Positions 1 through 8,800 of a stretch of 33,041 nt of DNA are shown piece by piece (positions within the stretch are counted from its first letter, which is position 1; every line of letters starts with the position of its first letter). A program made the translations under genes and the position numbers. The stretch is from assembly GCA_905215595.1 (NCBI GenBank), contig CAJMQZ010000008.1, forward strand, positions 1 to 33,041, in the 5' to 3' direction. The notes beneath the pieces were generated by a model. It had not been told where the DNA came from. It did not search any database and was given only the letters and a program-made list of their open reading frames with translations. Source of the stretch: an uncultured bacterium. GTDB taxonomy: Bacteria; Bacillota; Clostridia; Oscillospirales; Ruminococcaceae.

Positions 1-118
1 ATTTTTCAGAAAAGAATAGTAAAATGATGCTATATGTATCGTAACATGGGCTTGTGTGCCCAAAGCGGATACCTATACAGAAAAACCGAAGTTAAACCGT
101 AAAAGAATAGGAGCTAGT

Positions 119-997
119 ATGATCTTAAGCATGACCGGTTTCGGCAGGGGGACTGCCGTACTCAATGGCCGCGAGATCACTGTGGAGCTGCGCAGCGTGA
201 ACTCCCGCTATTTCGAGTATTCCTCCCGCATCCCGCGCACCTGTAGTTCTCTGGACAGCCGCCTGAAAAAACAGCTCAACCAGCGGATCTCCCGCGGCAA
301 GGTAGAGCTTAGCATGACCGTGCAGAATGTTGACGCGGCAGATACCGTGGTCGCCGTCAACATGGAGCTTGCCCGCAGCTATCAGCAGGCCATGCGGGAT
401 TTGTCCGAGCAGCTGGGGGTCAAAAATGATGTGTCCACCGCCGTTCTGACCCGCTTCCCGGATGTGCTGACCACCCGCCACGCCGATGTGGATGAGGAGC
501 AGCTGTGGCAGGATGTGTCTGCCGTTACCGCGCAGGCGCTGGATCGCTTTGTGGAGATGCGTGCCGCCGAGGGCGCGAAGATGAAGGCAGACGTGGAAAG
601 CCGTCTTGTGTTTCTGGAACAGTGCGTCGGCAAGGTGGAAGCCCTGAGTGCAGGCCGGGTAGAAAGCTACACTAACCGCCTGTACGAGAAACTCAAGGTC
701 ATCCTGCAGGATCGTGACATTGATGACGCCCGTGTGCTGACCGAAGCCGCCATCTTTGGCGATAAGACTGCTGTGGATGAGGAAACTGTCCGTCTGCGCA
801 GCCACATTGCGCAGTACCGCGATATCCTGCAGCTGGACGAGCCCGTGGGCCGCAAGCTGGATTTCCTGACGCAGGAGTTGAACCGTGAGACCAATACCAT
901 CGGCTCCAAGTGTCAGGATCTGGATATCACCCGCATTGTGGTGGATATGAAAGCAGAGATCGAAAAGATCCGTGAGCAGATCCAGAATCTGGAATAA
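119..997 (+). CDS. yicC: YicC/YloC family endoribonuclease-like protein
   Basis: Encodes 292 residues, normal for the family. The protein starts with MILSMTGFGRG, has the N-terminal ELRSVNSRYFE block (about residues 25-35) and ends in the conserved DUF1732 region (GRKLDFLTQELNRE, then the IVVDMKAEIEKIREQIQNLE tail). These are hallmarks of YicC/YloC, a family with reported RNase activity in stress and stationary phase. An in-frame GTG exists 63 bases upstream, but ATG 119 is preceded by AGGAG (109-113) at 5 nt and yields the family N-terminus, so it is the chosen start. It leads a yicC-remA-gmk run, an order widespread in Firmicutes. A TAAAAT at 20-25 could be a -10 box whose -35 lies before the window; this is weak. 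The family call is firm; the physiological role is inferred from relatives. Confidence 0.93.
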   Translation: MILSMTGFGRGTAVLNGREITVELRSVNSRYFEYSSRIPRTCSSLDSRLKKQLNQRISRGKVELSMTVQNVDAADTVVAVNMELARSYQQAMRDLSEQLGVKNDVSTAVLTRFPDVLTTRHADVDEEQLWQDVSAVTAQALDRFVEMRAAEGAKMKADVESRLVFLEQCVGKVEALSAGRVESYTNRLYEKLKVILQDRDIDDARVLTEAAIFGDKTAVDEETVRLRSHIAQYRDILQLDEPVGRKLDFLTQELNRETNTIGSKCQDLDITRIVVDMKAEIEKIREQIQNLE

Positions 998-1015
998 TAT
1001 GTTGTGGAGGAGCCT

Positions 1016-1294
1016 ATGAAACTCATCAACATCGGCTTTGGCAATATGGTCAGTGCGGGGCGCGTGGTGGCAGTCGTCAGCCCGGATTCTGCACCGGTCA
1101 AGCGTCTGGTGAAGGAAGCACGCGAGCGCGGGATGCTGATTGATGCCTCTTACGGCCGCAGCACCCGGGCTGTGCTCATCATGGACTCCGATCATGTCGT
1201 GCTGTCGGCTCTTCAGCCCGAAACGGTGGCAAGCCGCGCCGCCGGGCAGGAGGGCAGAGCATCAATGGAGGAAGAAGCATCTCATGGCGAATGA
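1016..1294 (+). CDS. remA: RemA/DUF370 family DNA-binding regulator
   Basis: Encodes 92 residues. The opening MKLINIGFGNMVSAGRVVAV and the later IDASYGRSTRAVLIMDSDHVVLSA are diagnostic of the RemA (YlzA, DUF370) family. In Bacillus subtilis RemA is a small DNA-binding activator of extracellular-matrix and osmoprotection genes; in Clostridia the family is conserved but its targets are largely unknown. ATG 1016 has GGAGG (1006-1010) 5 nt upstream and is preferred to an in-frame GTG at 1004. The gene lies 18 bp after yicC, and its 3' end overlaps gmk by 11 bp, implying co-transcription and translational coupling. The last ~18 residues are Glu-rich and beyond the usual family core. Confidence 0.92.
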   Translation: MKLINIGFGNMVSAGRVVAVVSPDSAPVKRLVKEARERGMLIDASYGRSTRAVLIMDSDHVVLSALQPETVASRAAGQEGRASMEEEASHGE

Positions 1295-1856
1295 TAAATT
1301 TCTATTTGTAGTTTCCGGTGCAGCCGGTACTGGTAAGGACAGCGTGGTCAAGGCACTGCGCGAGGCACACCCCGAGATCGAAAAAACCGTCTCTGCCACC
1401 ACCCGCACCCCGCGCCCCGGCGAGCAGGAGGGTGTGGACTACTACTACCGCACCCGCGAGCAGTTCCAGCAGCTGCTGGAAAACGATCAGGTGGTGGAGC
1501 ACAACTTCTATAACGGCAACTACTACGGCACCCTGAAGTCTGAGGTGGAAAAGCGGCTGGAAGCTGGTAAGGTGGTCGTGCTGGTCATCGATGTGCACGG
1601 TGCTGCCAATATCCGCCGGATGTTCCCGGGCGCTACCACCGTGTTCCTGCTGCCGCCCTCTGTGGAGGAGCTGGAGCATCGCCTGCGCGGCCGCGGCACC
1701 GAGACTGAGGAAAGCATTCAGGAACGTCTCGCCACCGCCCGGCAGGAGCTGGCCGAGCAGGATAAGTTTACCGTAAAGCTGGTCAATAATCAGATCGAGC
1801 CTTGCGCCGCAGAGCTGTATCAGGTTATCTGCCAGCGCGCCGGGCTGCAAGGCTAA
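1284..1856 (+). CDS. gmk: Guanylate kinase
   Basis: Encodes 190 residues, close to the usual ~200. Guanylate kinase phosphorylates GMP to GDP with ATP in the cytosol. The P-loop is SGAAGTGKDS (about residues 11-20), followed by the GMP-binding SATTRTPRPGEQEGVDYYY block (about 35-53), the DVHGAANI segment and the lid region with RLRGRGTETEE. The residue after the P-loop lysine is Asp instead of the more usual Ser/Thr. ATG 1284 gives MANDKFLFVVSG and overlaps the end of remA; GGAGG lies at 1267-1271, a somewhat long spacing. In many Firmicutes rpoZ and coaBC follow gmk; here priA follows after only 27 bp. Confidence 0.96.
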   Translation: MANDKFLFVVSGAAGTGKDSVVKALREAHPEIEKTVSATTRTPRPGEQEGVDYYYRTREQFQQLLENDQVVEHNFYNGNYYGTLKSEVEKRLEAGKVVVLVIDVHGAANIRRMFPGATTVFLLPPSVEELEHRLRGRGTETEESIQERLATARQELAEQDKFTVKLVNNQIEPCAAELYQVICQRAGLQG

Positions 1857-1883
1857 AAATCAAGCGTTGAAGGAGTTGGACGA

Positions 1884-4145
1884 ATGCCCAAGACGGTAGG
1901 CGTTGCCGTCAGCAATGCGACCTTCCATTTTGATAAGCTGTATACCTACGCTGTTCTGCCAGAGCATCAGAATGCGGTGCGCCTTGGCAGCATGGTGCTG
2001 GTGCCCTTTGGCAAGGGCAGCCGCGCCCGCATGGGCGTGGTACTGGCCTGCGATGCCGAGCCGGAGCACTCCAAGCTGAAATATCTGTTCGATGTAGCCC
2101 CGGCCTCGGCCTGTCTGACCCCGGAGTTGTTGCGGCTGGTGCATTTTTTAAAGGAGCGCACCTTCTGTACCTACTACGAGGCCGTCAAGGCAGTCATTCC
2201 GTACGGTGCGCAGTACAAGCCCGCCGTGGCGGCAGACGGTGTGACCCCGGTGCTGCAAAAGCAGCTTACCCGTCACACCGAAAATACCTATAAGCTGGTG
2301 GGCACTCTGCCGCAAAAGCCAAAGCCTACGGCAAAGCAGCTGGCGGCGGTGGCGCTGCTGAGCGGCGGTCCCCGCACCCTGAACGAGTTGGAAGATAAGG
2401 GCATCAGCCGCGCAGTGCTGGATAACCTGTGCACCAAGGGTGTGCTGGAATGCAGCAAGGTGAATAAGTCCATCGACCTGTACGCCTCCATCCCGCTGCG
2501 TAACGACCCCATCACCCTCACAGAGCAGCAGCAGGCCGCTTACGACACGCTGCTGCCTAAGCTAGAAGATACCGCACCCCATTCGGCGCTGTTGTACGGT
2601 GTTACCGGCAGCGGCAAGACGCTGGTGTTTTTAAAGCTGATTTCCCGCTGTCTGGAACTTGGCCGCAAGGCGCTGGTGTTGGTGCCGGAGATCAGCCTGA
2701 CCCCGCAGATGATCCTGCGGCTAAAAGGGCAGTTCGGCCGCCGGGTGGCGGTGCAGCACTCCGCGCTCAACCATACCGAGCGTCTGCTGCAATGGCAGAT
2801 GATTCAGGATGGTGGTGCAGATATCGTGGTCGGCACCCGCAGCGCAGTGTTTTCGCCGTTGGAAAATATCGGCCTTATCATCATTGACGAAGAGCAGGAG
2901 CACACCTACCGGTCGGAATCCGCACCGCGCTACTCCGCCCACGAGGTCGCCCGGCAGCGTGCCGCCGAAAACGGTGCCCTGCTGCTTCTGGCCAGCGCCA
3001 CCCCCAGCACCGAGAGCTTTTATGCTGCGCAGAATGGCCGTACCCAGCTGGTGCGTCTGACCAAGCGCTACGGCGGCAACCCGCTGCCCAGCGTGCAGAT
3101 CGTGGATATGCGGGCAGAGCTGGCTGCGGGCAACCCCCGGGAGATCAGCCTTGCACTGGAAGATGCCATCCGCCGCAATCTTGAGGCAGAAAAACAGACC
3201 ATTCTTCTGCTCAACCGCCGGGGCTACCAGACCATTGCCCAGTGCGAGGACTGCCGCGAGGTGCTCAAGTGCCCCAAGTGCAGCGTGCCCATGGTGTACC
3301 ACAAATCAGCGCATAAGGTGCTGTGCCACTACTGCGGCTCCCAGCAGGAGCCGCCGCCCACCCTTTGCCCGGCCTGCGGCGGTAAACTACAGTACCGGGG
3401 CTTTGGCACCCAAAAAGCCGAAGAGGAGCTGGCAAAGCTCTTCCCGGAGGCGCGGGTGCTGCGCATGGATCAGGACTCTACCGCTGCCAAGGACGCCCAT
3501 GAAAAGCTGCTTGCCAAATTTGCAGCGCATGAATATGACATCATGGTGGGCACCCAAATGGTGGCGAAAGGGCTGGATTTCGAGGACGTGACCCTTGTGG
3601 GTGTTCTGGGCATTGATTCGCTGCTGTTCGCGCAGGGCTTCCGGGCATACGAGAACGTGTTCAGCCTGATCACACAGGTGGTGGGACGCAGCGGCCGCGC
3701 AAAAGAGCCCGGCTTTGCCATCATCCAGACCACCGACCCGGACAACCCGGTGCTCACCCTTGCCGCTGCACAGGATTACGACGCCTTCTACGAGCAGGAG
3801 ATCGCCTACCGCAGGCTGGGGCTATACCCGCCTTTCTGCGGGCTGTGCGTCATCGGTTTTGCCGGTGCAAAGGAGAACGAGGTGGCGCGCGCCGCTGCCC
3901 GCTTCTCAGTGCTTTTAGGGCAGCAGGCGGCAAAACAGCCGGATCTGCCCCTGCGCATTCTGGGCCCTACGCCCGGCAGCATTGAAAAGATCAACGACAC
4001 CTACCGCTATAAGCTTACCGTTAAGTGCCGCAACGACCACCGCTTCCGCGACCTCGTGCGTGCTGCACTGGCACTGTATGAAAAAGAAAAACTGCCGTCC
4101 AAGTCATCGGTCGTGGTAGACCTGCACTCGGACGGTGACATCTGA
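1884..4145 (+). CDS. priA: Primosomal protein N', replication-restart helicase
   Basis: Encodes 753 residues, typical for PriA. It is a 3'-5' superfamily 2 helicase that reloads the replisome at stalled forks. The order is an N-terminal DNA-binding domain (about 1-110), Walker A GVTGSGKT (239-246), a DEEQ box (335-338; DEEH in many relatives), and a zinc-binding insertion with paired CxxC motifs beginning at Cys454 (CEDC, CPKC, CHYC, CPAC). Helicase motifs IV-VI follow, including VGTQMVAKGLDFEDV and QVVGRSGRA, then the C-terminal domain. AGGAG at 1871-1875 is 8 nt before ATG 1884. The gene is followed 19 bp later by def, the widespread priA-def-fmt order. Confidence 0.97.
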   Translation: MPKTVGVAVSNATFHFDKLYTYAVLPEHQNAVRLGSMVLVPFGKGSRARMGVVLACDAEPEHSKLKYLFDVAPASACLTPELLRLVHFLKERTFCTYYEAVKAVIPYGAQYKPAVAADGVTPVLQKQLTRHTENTYKLVGTLPQKPKPTAKQLAAVALLSGGPRTLNELEDKGISRAVLDNLCTKGVLECSKVNKSIDLYASIPLRNDPITLTEQQQAAYDTLLPKLEDTAPHSALLYGVTGSGKTLVFLKLISRCLELGRKALVLVPEISLTPQMILRLKGQFGRRVAVQHSALNHTERLLQWQMIQDGGADIVVGTRSAVFSPLENIGLIIIDEEQEHTYRSESAPRYSAHEVARQRAAENGALLLLASATPSTESFYAAQNGRTQLVRLTKRYGGNPLPSVQIVDMRAELAAGNPREISLALEDAIRRNLEAEKQTILLLNRRGYQTIAQCEDCREVLKCPKCSVPMVYHKSAHKVLCHYCGSQQEPPPTLCPACGGKLQYRGFGTQKAEEELAKLFPEARVLRMDQDSTAAKDAHEKLLAKFAAHEYDIMVGTQMVAKGLDFEDVTLVGVLGIDSLLFAQGFRAYENVFSLITQVVGRSGRAKEPGFAIIQTTDPDNPVLTLAAAQDYDAFYEQEIAYRRLGLYPPFCGLCVIGFAGAKENEVARAAARFSVLLGQQAAKQPDLPLRILGPTPGSIEKINDTYRYKLTVKCRNDHRFRDLVRAALALYEKEKLPSKSSVVVDLHSDGDI

Positions 4146-4164
4146 TAAAACTGGAGGTACTATT

Positions 4165-4701
4165 ATGGCTATCCGTAATATTGTTAAAGAAGGCGACCCC
4201 ATCCTGAACAAGGTCTGCCGCCCTGTGACCAATTTTGACGACCGTCTGGCTACTCTGCTGGACGATATGCGCGAGACCATGATCGCCGCCGACGGCGTGG
4301 GTCTGGCTGGCCCGCAGGTGGGCATGATGCGCCGCCTGTTCGTGGTGTGGGACACCACCGACGCCCCGGAGGAGATTCCCGAGGATTACGAGTACAAGTT
4401 TATTGATTTTGTCAACCCCGAGATCCTTGCTGTTTCTGAGGAGGAAGAGACGGCCTACGAGGGCTGCCTGTCCTTCCCGGGGCACAACGGCGCTGTGACC
4501 CGCCCCGTTGCCGTCAAGGTTCGTGCACAGGACCGCAACGGCGAATGGTTTGAGCTGGAAGCTGACGGCCTGCTGGGTCGCTGCATCCAGCACGAGAACG
4601 ACCATCTGGACGGCATTACCATTATGGAGTCCAGCGAGTACTTCTACGAGGATACCGAGGAAGGCAAAAAGGCCGCCCGCGAAGCGAAAGGAAACAACTG
4701 A
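4165..4701 (+). CDS. def: Peptide deformylase
   Basis: Encodes 178 residues. The enzyme removes the N-formyl group from nascent polypeptides using a metal (usually Fe2+). All three family motifs are present: GVGLAGPQ (44-51; the common form is GxGLAAPQ), EGCLSFPG (99-106, with the metal-ligand Cys101) and HENDH (143-147, ligands His143 and His147, catalytic Glu144). ATG 4165 has GGAGG 7-8 nt upstream and gives MAIRNIVKEGDPIL; an in-frame GTG-type start 30 bp earlier lies inside priA and is rejected. The stop overlaps the fmt start by one base (TGATG), coupling deformylase to the enzyme that installs the formyl group. Confidence 0.97.
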   Translation: MAIRNIVKEGDPILNKVCRPVTNFDDRLATLLDDMRETMIAADGVGLAGPQVGMMRRLFVVWDTTDAPEEIPEDYEYKFIDFVNPEILAVSEEEETAYEGCLSFPGHNGAVTRPVAVKVRAQDRNGEWFELEADGLLGRCIQHENDHLDGITIMESSEYFYEDTEEGKKAAREAKGNN

Positions 4702-5621
4702 TGCGCATTTTGTTCATGGGCACGCCGGATATTGCTGCTGAGTGCCTGAAAGCCCTGTATGCCGCCGGGCATGATATCTGTGCCGTGTACACCCGGCGGG
4801 ATAAGCCCGTCGGCCGCAAGCAGGTGCTCACCGCGCCGCCGGTCAAGGAGGTTGCGCTGGCGCACGGCACGCCTGTGTTCCAGCCCCGCACCCTGCGGGA
4901 CGGCAGCGAGGATGAAAACATCCGCGCCCTCGCCCCGGAGCTGATCGTGGTGGTGGCCTATGGCTGCATCCTGCCGAAGTCCGTGCTGGAAATGCCCCGC
5001 TATGGCTGCATCAACCTGCACGTTTCGCTGCTGCCGAAATATCGCGGCAGCGCCCCGGTGCAGTGGTCGGTGCTGAACGGTGACGCCGAGACCGGCGTTT
5101 CCATCATGCAGATGGATGAGGGGCTGGATACCGGCGATGTGCTGTACTGCAAAAAAATCACCATCGATCCCGAGGAGACCAGCGGCGAACTGTTCGACCG
5201 CGTTACCGCTGTGGGTGCCGAAGCCCTGTGTGAAACGATTCCTCAGATCGCTGCCGGTACTCTGACGGCTGTTCCGCAAGACCACGAAAACGCCACCCTT
5301 GCCCCCATGCTGAACAAGGAGATGGCGGAGTTCCACCTGACCGACACTGCCGCCCATATCCATAACTGGGTGCGCGGCATGAACCCTTGGCCGGGTGCAT
5401 GGTTCATCACCTCCGGCGGCAAAAAGCTCAAGGTGATGTCCAGCCGCGTGGCCGCCGCCAATGGCGAAGCCCCCGGCACTGTGCTGGCTACAAAGCCCCT
5501 GACCGTAGCCTGCGGCGAGGGTGCTATCCAGCTGCTGGAGGTCGTGCCGGAGGGCAAAAAGCCTATGGACGGCACTGCCTTTGCAGCGGGTCTGCGCCTG
5601 AAAACGGGGGATAGCCTCTGA
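4701..5621 (+). CDS. fmt: Methionyl-tRNA formyltransferase
   Basis: Encodes 306 residues, normal length. It transfers a formyl group from 10-formyl-tetrahydrofolate to Met-tRNAfMet to make the initiator tRNA. The start is MRILFMGTPDIAAECL. The folate and catalytic region contains INLHVSLLPKYRGSAPVQW (about residues 105-123) with the conserved Asn-His, followed by GVSIMQMDEGLDTGDVL, and a C-terminal tRNA-binding domain includes the NPWPGAWF motif. It shares one base with def upstream (TGATG) and one base with rsmB downstream (TGATG), so the three genes are almost certainly one transcript with coupled translation. Confidence 0.97.
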   Translation: MRILFMGTPDIAAECLKALYAAGHDICAVYTRRDKPVGRKQVLTAPPVKEVALAHGTPVFQPRTLRDGSEDENIRALAPELIVVVAYGCILPKSVLEMPRYGCINLHVSLLPKYRGSAPVQWSVLNGDAETGVSIMQMDEGLDTGDVLYCKKITIDPEETSGELFDRVTAVGAEALCETIPQIAAGTLTAVPQDHENATLAPMLNKEMAEFHLTDTAAHIHNWVRGMNPWPGAWFITSGGKKLKVMSSRVAAANGEAPGTVLATKPLTVACGEGAIQLLEVVPEGKKPMDGTAFAAGLRLKTGDSL

Positions 5622-6952
5622 TGGCCGCAAATCCGCGTGCGGCGGCAGTCGCCGCACTGGTACGGCAGGAGCAGGACGGCTTTTCCAATCTGGTGCTGGA
5701 CGCAGAACTCAAGCGCCAGAAACTGGAAGGCCGGGATAAGGCCTTTGCAAGCGCCATATTCTACACCGTGCTGGAACACTGCGGCACACTGGACTATATT
5801 CTTGAGCAGTTTCTGCCCAAGGGTCTGGCAAAGCTGGATGCACCCGTGCGGGAAATTTTACGCGCTGCACTGGCACAGGCTCGCTATATGCAGGTTCCTG
5901 TCTCTGCTGCGGTGAACGAGGCAGTCAAGCTGACCCGCACCTTTAAAAAATCCAGCGCCTCCGGCCTTGTCAACGCTGTGCTGCGCAAGGCCTGCGGCTA
6001 TAATCTGGACGCTGCCGTCTTTACAGACGAGATCCAGCGCCTGATGGTGCTTGGCTCTGCCGGGCGGGATGTGGCGGAATTCCTCCACAAAAATTACCCG
6101 GATGAAGCACTGGGCATCCTGACCTATCAGGCCGATGGCGGTTTGACCAGTCTGCGCGCAAACCCCCTCAAGGCCAGCGCTGCACAGCTGTGCGCGCTGC
6201 TTACAGAGCAGGGCGCAGCAGAGGTGCGGCAGGGTATTGTGCCCGGCAGTGTGCTGGCACGTTTTGCGGGCAGCCCGGCAGACAACGAGCTGTTCCGGCA
6301 GGGGTACTATCATGTAGAGGGGCAGGCCAGCCAGCTGGCAGCCCTTTGTGTGGGCGCAGCCCCCGGTGAAACGGTGCTGGACCTGTGCGCTGCCCCCGGC
6401 GGCAAGACGATTTTGCTGGCCGAGCAGATGCAGGGCAGAGGAAAACTGTACAGCTGCGATGCGGCAGAGAATCGTGTGGGACTGATCCGCACCGCGGTAG
6501 ACCGCATGGGCTTTACCGGGGTGCATACCCTTTGTAATGATGCCACCAAACCGAACCCTGCACTGCCCATGGCAGACCGCATTCTGACGGATGTGCCTTG
6601 CAGCGGCTTGGGCATTCTGGCAAAAAAGCCGGATCTGCGCTATAAAAAGCTGGAAGCTGCCCGGCAGGCAGAACTGCTTGCCACGCAGGCGGCAATTCTG
6701 GATACCGCCGCGGCGCTGCTCAAGGCGGGCGGGCGGCTGGTCTACTCCACCTGCACCATCGATCCGGCAGAAAATCAGCAGCAGATCGCAGCCTTTTTGC
6801 AACGCCACCCGGAATTTGCAGTCTGTGCACCGGAGATGCCGCTGCCCGCCGGGATGACGGCAGGGGAGCACGGCTGCCTCTCGGTGCCCACCCGCACCGG
6901 CATGGACGGTTTTTTCCTGTGTGTACTGCAAAAAGCCGCCGCAACACAATAA
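5621..6952 (+). CDS. rsmB: 16S rRNA (cytosine-967-C5)-methyltransferase
   Basis: Encodes 443 residues. An N-terminal NusB-like RNA-binding domain (about 1-135, with VREILRAALAQARYM and VNEAVKLTRTFKKSSASGLVNAVLRK) precedes a Rossmann methyltransferase. SAM-binding DLCAAPGGKT, the catalytic DVPCSGLGIL motif IV and YSTCTIDPAENQQQ motif VI with the second Cys are all present. The family (RsmB/Sun) methylates C967 of 16S rRNA. ATG 5621 overlaps the fmt stop by one base. It follows fmt, as in very many bacteria, and is followed by rlmN, another rRNA methyltransferase. Confidence 0.95.
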   Translation: MAANPRAAAVAALVRQEQDGFSNLVLDAELKRQKLEGRDKAFASAIFYTVLEHCGTLDYILEQFLPKGLAKLDAPVREILRAALAQARYMQVPVSAAVNEAVKLTRTFKKSSASGLVNAVLRKACGYNLDAAVFTDEIQRLMVLGSAGRDVAEFLHKNYPDEALGILTYQADGGLTSLRANPLKASAAQLCALLTEQGAAEVRQGIVPGSVLARFAGSPADNELFRQGYYHVEGQASQLAALCVGAAPGETVLDLCAAPGGKTILLAEQMQGRGKLYSCDAAENRVGLIRTAVDRMGFTGVHTLCNDATKPNPALPMADRILTDVPCSGLGILAKKPDLRYKKLEAARQAELLATQAAILDTAAALLKAGGRLVYSTCTIDPAENQQQIAAFLQRHPEFAVCAPEMPLPAGMTAGEHGCLSVPTRTGMDGFFLCVLQKAAATQ

Positions 6953-6954
6953 CC

Positions 6955-6972
6955 ACGACCTTTGTGGGTCGT
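6955..6972 (+). other. Small inverted repeat between rsmB and rlmN
   Basis: ACGACC (6955-6960) and GGTCGT (6967-6972) form a 6-bp stem with a 6-nt loop in the 41-base gap. No T-run follows directly; CCTCTTATAGGAG comes next, and it holds the rlmN ribosome-binding site. It may be a weak processing or pausing hairpin, and is too weak to call a terminator. Confidence 0.3.
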
Positions 6973-6993
6973 ATCCTCTTATAGGAGAACAGA

Positions 6994-8034
6994 ATGGAAC
7001 AAAAACGCTGTATTTCTTCCCTGACGCTGGCAGAATTGACTGCTGAATTGAAAGCGCTGGGACAGCCGGGTTTCCGGGCAAAGCAGATCTTCCACTGGGT
7101 ACACCAGAAACTGGTTACCGACTTTTCTGCCATGACCGACCAGCCCAAGACTCTGCTGGTAAAGCTGGAAGAAACATTTTATATCGCTGCACCGCAGATC
7201 GAGCGCCGTCAGGAGGCTAAAGACGGTACTGTGAAGTATCTGCTGCGCATGGCCGACGGCAACTGCATTGAGACTGTTGTTATGCGTTACCACTACGGCA
7301 ATACCGTGTGCGTTTCCACACAGGTGGGCTGCCGCATGGGCTGCCGGTTCTGCGCCTCCACGCAGGCGGGGCGGGTGCGCAACCTTGAAGCAGGCGAGAT
7401 CTGCTCCGAGATCTACACCGCCCAGAAGGATATCGGCGAGCGCATCTCCCATATCGTGCTCATGGGTATCGGCGAGCCGCTGGACAACTTTGATGAAGTG
7501 ATGCGCTTTTTGGAGAATATCACCTCGCCCGAGGGCGTCAATATCGGCATGCGCAACATCAGCCTTTCTACTTGCGGCCTTGTACCCAAAATCGACCAGC
7601 TGGCGGAGAAAAAGTTGCAGCTCACCCTTTCCATCTCGCTGCACGCACCTACCAACCAGATCCGCAGCAGCATGATGCCGGTCAACGATGCCTACCCGGT
7701 GGAGCAGCTGATCCAGACCGTGCGCCGGTATCAGGAAACCACCGGACGCCGGGTCAGCTTTGAATATTCCATGGTGCGTGGTGTCAATGATTCTGATGTC
7801 TGCGCAAAGCAGCTGGCAGATCTGATCCGGGGCATGGGTGCGCATGTGAATCTGATTCCCATCAACCCGGTGGACGGCAGTCCGTATTCCGCCACGGACG
7901 CGGCCAATGTGCGCCGGTTCCAGCAAAAGCTCGAAAGCCTTGGCGTAAACGCCACGGTGCGCCGCCGCCTTGGCAGCGAGATCAGCGCCGCCTGCGGCCA
8001 GCTGCGCCGCGACGAAATGAACGGCAAGGCATAA
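6994..8034 (+). CDS. rlmN: Dual-specificity 23S rRNA/tRNA adenine-C2 methyltransferase
   Basis: Encodes 346 residues, typical for RlmN. This radical-SAM enzyme methylates C2 of A2503 in 23S rRNA and A37 in some tRNAs. The 4Fe-4S motif CRMGCRFC gives Cys113, Cys117 and Cys120 in the CxxxCxxC pattern. MGIGEPLDN is the SAM-binding GEP motif. The C-terminal LGSEISAACGQL supplies Cys334, the residue that is transiently methylated in the family. AGGAGA sits 6 nt before ATG 6994. The gene is followed 16 bp later by the phosphatase-kinase pair, an order conserved in many Firmicutes. Confidence 0.96.
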   Translation: MEQKRCISSLTLAELTAELKALGQPGFRAKQIFHWVHQKLVTDFSAMTDQPKTLLVKLEETFYIAAPQIERRQEAKDGTVKYLLRMADGNCIETVVMRYHYGNTVCVSTQVGCRMGCRFCASTQAGRVRNLEAGEICSEIYTAQKDIGERISHIVLMGIGEPLDNFDEVMRFLENITSPEGVNIGMRNISLSTCGLVPKIDQLAEKKLQLTLSISLHAPTNQIRSSMMPVNDAYPVEQLIQTVRRYQETTGRRVSFEYSMVRGVNDSDVCAKQLADLIRGMGAHVNLIPINPVDGSPYSATDAANVRRFQQKLESLGVNATVRRRLGSEISAACGQLRRDEMNGKA

Positions 8035-8050
8035 ATAGAGGGAGAAACCT

Positions 8051-8800
8051 ATGAAACTTGCAGGAAAAACGGATGTAGGACGCGTCCGGCAGGACAATCA
8101 GGATGACTACCGTGCCGGGGAACTGCCCGGCGATGCAGCTTGGGCGCTGGTATGCGATGGCATGGGCGGCGCACGCGGCGGGCGGGAAGCCTCGCAGTGT
8201 GCGTGCAGCGTCATCGAGCGCTGCTTTCAGGAGCAGTACAGCCAGTGCATCCCCGGCGAAGAGGAGACTTTTCTGAAAAAGGCGCTGCTCAGCGCCAACC
8301 GCTATGTGTTCCAGAAGGCACTGCGGGAGGAGGCTCTGGCCGGCATGGGCACCACTGCTGTCTGCGCGCTGGTGCGCGGCGGCAAAGCCTATCTGAGCCA
8401 CGCGGGCGATTCCCGCGCCTACCTGTACCGGGACGGTAAGTTGGCGCAGCTGACCCACGACCACTCCTATGTGCAGGAGCTTGTGGACTGCGGCACCATC
8501 ACGCAGGAGCAGGCAGAGCATCACCCGCAGAAAAACATCATCACCCGGGCGCTGGGTGTGGATTACCGGCTGGAGCCGGAGTTCACCACCGTGGCGCTGC
8601 GGGCAGGGGATATTCTGCTGCTGTGCACGGACGGCCTGACGAATGCCGTGCCCACGGAGCAGTTGGAGCAGTTGTTGCGCAGTGGGTCTTTTTACGATCT
8701 GCCGGATGTTCTGATCCGCACCGCCAACGAAAATGGCGGCCCGGATAACATCACCGCCCTGCTGGTGGGGGTGGAGCCGATGGAGGTGCGCCATGGATAA
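8051..8800 (+). CDS. prpC: PP2C-type Ser/Thr protein phosphatase (PrpC/Stp)
   Basis: Encodes 249 residues, the usual length of a bacterial PP2C phosphatase. Metal-binding and catalytic motifs occur in order: DVGRVRQDNQDDY (about 10-22), CDGMGGARGG, GTTAV, SHAGDSRAYLYRDG, LTHDHSYVQELV, LLCTDGLTNAV and GGPDNITALLVGV. It is expected to remove phosphates placed by the kinase encoded immediately downstream. The two genes overlap by 8 bp, so production is likely coupled. GGGAGA precedes ATG 8051. Confidence 0.95.
   Translation: MKLAGKTDVGRVRQDNQDDYRAGELPGDAAWALVCDGMGGARGGREASQCACSVIERCFQEQYSQCIPGEEETFLKKALLSANRYVFQKALREEALAGMGTTAVCALVRGGKAYLSHAGDSRAYLYRDGKLAQLTHDHSYVQELVDCGTITQEQAEHHPQKNIITRALGVDYRLEPEFTTVALRAGDILLLCTDGLTNAVPTEQLEQLLRSGSFYDLPDVLIRTANENGGPDNITALLVGVEPMEVRHG

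Noticed and set aside
10..110. Repeated 10-base AAAAGAATAG at 10-19 and 101-110
   Set aside because: Short A-rich match; the second copy only overlaps the yicC ribosome site and is likely chance.
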